Source: Nitrospiraceae bacterium (GTDB lineage: Bacteria > Nitrospirota_A > Leptospirillia > Leptospirillales > Leptospirillaceae). Taken from it: DNA of 24,740 nucleotides. Made by a program: the position numbers and the translations under genes. Under the pieces are notes generated by a model. The model ran no database searches. It saw only the letters and a list, made by a program, of their open reading frames with translations, and had not been told where the DNA came from. Below are positions 23,604 through 24,740 of the stretch, piece by piece. The stretch spans positions 1 through 24,740 of the forward strand of contig JAPTWQ010000066.1 in the NCBI GenBank assembly GCA_028064945.1, in the 5' to 3' direction. Within the stretch, counting starts at the first letter, position 1, and the number at the start of each line of letters is the position of its first letter.

Positions 23604-24427
23604 AAAGGGGGTTCGAAAGGAATGTAGGGAAGCGGTTCCGGGGAAAAGCGGGCGGTTGTAATAAACCCAGTATGGCCGATGATCCGGTGGGCCGGACGGA
23701 CGCTTTGAGGGCCGAACTCCCAATCCCGAACGATGGACTCCACCGTCCGGACCAGGTGAAAGTTCTTCGTTTCCTGGAGTGCCAGGGAAAGGGTATGAAC
23801 CTGGAGGGGGGTGGGAACATAGGTGAGGAGAATCCCTCCCGGACGCAGGAGACGCTTCACATTGTCCAGGGCCTTCCAGGGCTCAGGAAGGTCGAGGATG
23901 ATCCGGTCGAATCCGGCGGCTTCCCCAGGGAGAAGCTCCGATTCATACATGTCCCCGATCACCATCGTATGGTCCGCCGCGCCGGCGGGATCGAGGGTCC
24001 GAATGTTCGCCCGAGCCTCATCGGCATGCTCGGAGCGCCTTTCGACGGAGACAAGGGACCCGCCGGGGCGAACCATTCGGAGAAGCGACACTGTCAGCGC
24101 TCCGCTTCCCACCCCCGACTCCAGCACCCTGTGACCGGGATGAATGTCGGCCCAAAGGAGGATCAGCCCCTGGTCTTTGGGGTAAATGATCTGGGTCCGG
24201 CGCTTCAGATGGGAGAGGGATTCGGCATGGGTCGGACGGAAGGGGAGGACCCACCCTCCTCGTTCAAGGGGAAGGGGAATCCCTTCGGAGGCCTTTTCCA
24301 TCAGAAGGTCATGGGGCAGGGGAACACCGTCGACATGGGTCTTCTTGCCGTGAACAAGAGATGACACCGAAATGGTCCGCCCATTCGGCTTATAGAGGAT
24401 AAGGGGCTCTCCCGCAAGAAATGGCAT
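23600..24427 (-). CDS. trmI: tRNA (adenine-58-N1)-methyltransferase TrmI
   Basis: A 275-residue SAM methyltransferase of the TrmI/Trm61 type. RRTQIIYPKDQGLILLWADI precedes motif I ESGVGSGALT (103-112). GDMYE (158-162) and LDLPEPW, whose D179 lies in the active site, follow, and the C-terminus has RPAHRIIGHTGFITTARF, diagnostic for the family. The enzyme makes m1A58 in the T-loop of tRNAs as a tetramer. It is common in archaea, Actinobacteria and thermophiles and patchy elsewhere in bacteria. ATG 24427 lacks a strong ribosome binding site. It is convergent with the nitrilase gene, the two stop codons interlocking in TTAG (23600-23603). Confidence 0.9.
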   Translation of the reverse strand: MPFLAGEPLILYKPNGRTISVSSLVHGKKTHVDGVPLPHDLLMEKASEGIPLPLERGGWVLPFRPTHAESLSHLKRRTQIIYPKDQGLILLWADIHPGHRVLESGVGSGALTVSLLRMVRPGGSLVSVERRSEHADEARANIRTLDPAGAADHTMVIGDMYESELLPGEAAGFDRIILDLPEPWKALDNVKRLLRPGGILLTYVPTPLQVHTLSLALQETKNFHLVRTVESIVRDWEFGPQSVRPAHRIIGHTGFITTARFSPEPLPYIPFEPPF

Positions 24428-24530
24428 GAAGGGATCTTACAGAACTCCGCCCCAAAGGGCAATCCCGCAGGGTTTCATTCAAAAGGAGCCGTCGACGGGA
24501 AAAAGTCGACAATCGATTTCCCACCTACCC

Positions 24531-24559
24531 TTGACAATGACTTGATGGGGTGATGTAAT
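24531..24559 (+). promoter_or_regulatory. Strong sigma70-type promoter with extended -10
   Basis: TTGACA (24531-24536), a perfect -35, and TGTAAT (24554-24559) are separated by 17 bases, and TGA just before the -10 adds an extended element. It points to the partial gene at the right edge. With a start near 24566 the leader would be about 140 bases long and could hold regulation; no riboswitch class was recognised in it. Confidence 0.65.
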
Positions 24560-24707
24560 GAGCCGTGTTTCTCCAAGAAATCATCGCAAAAATCCCGGAA
24601 GTCATCCATGGCGTCCTTCCGAATCATTGTTCGAGAATGGAATCTTAACTGACTCCGTCCCTTTGCGATGCGATTAATTTTGATCAACTCTACGGAGGGT
24701 CCGTCTT

Positions 24708-24740
24708 ATGAAAACATGGAAAATGGCAGTTCTCGGTGTG
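24708..24740 (+). CDS. Partial CDS, probable secreted or membrane protein N-terminus
   Basis: The first 11 codons read MKTWKMAVLGV before the window ends. Two lysines followed by a hydrophobic run suggest the beginning of a signal peptide or membrane anchor. CGGAGGG at 24693-24699 is a strong ribosome binding site nine bases before the ATG, and a strong promoter lies upstream. Nothing more can be said about its identity. Confidence 0.6.
   Translation, partial: MKTWKMAVLGV

Noticed and set aside
24558..24677. Small leader frame starting at ATG 24558
   Set aside because: Its start codon lies in the -10 element, so it would not be in the predicted transcript.
24475..24687. Minus-strand 70-codon frame starting at TTG 24687
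   Set aside because: It would run through a strong plus-strand promoter, has no ribosome binding site worth the name and no family resemblance.
1..24740. Defence islands, insertion sequences, prophage or CRISPR arrays
   Set aside because: No transposase, integrase, nuclease cassette, spaced repeats or terminal inverted repeats were seen; nearly all sequence is occupied by housekeeping genes.

Overview
The window reads as a chromosomal housekeeping region of a Gram-negative bacterium with moderately high GC content. YidC has the long periplasmic domain of the Gram-negative type, and there are an LspA, a putative outer-membrane beta-barrel protein and a Spy/CpxP-like periplasmic protein. No phage, transposon, CRISPR array or defence island is visible. 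The mix of genes (bactofilin next to ParAB, TrmI-type m1A58 methyltransferase, split CbiE/CbiT, DUF1015) would suit a Nitrospirota lineage such as Leptospirillum, but that is a guess from gene content and style, not from a search.

Layout. 1-1948 (minus): three overlapping anaerobic cobalamin genes, cbiD-cbiE-cbiT, the last cut by the window edge. 1949-2131: divergent promoter region. 2132-8669 (plus): rplI, rpmH, rnpA, yidD, yidC, mnmE, mnmG, rsmG, packed with small gaps or overlaps. 8677-8696: a perfect parS palindrome. 8716-12619 (plus): parA, parB, bactofilin, mnmA and a DnaQ-type exonuclease, nearly all overlapping. 12623-12697 (minus): tRNA-Val(CAC) with its own promoter. 12811-18206 (plus): ileS, lspA, a TPR protein, rluD. 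18215-18252: intrinsic terminator for the minus-strand group. 18279-21973 (minus): DUF1015 protein, polyprenyl diphosphate synthase, VOC-family protein and a putative outer-membrane protein, listed by position and transcribed from right to left. 22231-23603 (plus): Spy-like periplasmic protein and nitrilase-family amidase. 23600-24427 (minus): trmI, convergent with the nitrilase and overlapping its stop codon. 24531-24740: a strong promoter and the first codons of a probably secreted protein running off the right edge. No gap without a gene exceeds about 300 bases; the largest are 24428-24707 and 21974-22230, both holding promoters.

How it fits together. The block from rpmH to parB is the classic origin-proximal cluster (ribosomal L34, RNase P protein, membrane insertion, MnmE/MnmG, RsmG, ParA/ParB), but dnaA is not in it and rplI stands upstream of rpmH. 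The three enzymes that modify the wobble uridine of tRNA (MnmE, MnmG, MnmA) flank parAB. Strand composition changes near parS: genes on the left have strongly C/T-rich coding strands, while genes in the same direction on the right are neutral to G/A-rich. Together with parS this makes the rsmG-parA junction a candidate for being close to the replication origin.

I did not find a clearly new biological system. The most useful leads are the skew switch at parS, the bactofilin coupled to ParB, an IleRS with an altered KMSKS motif, a divergent RsmG, and lspA and outer-membrane-protein genes whose best ribosome binding sites point to a codon that is not a standard start.
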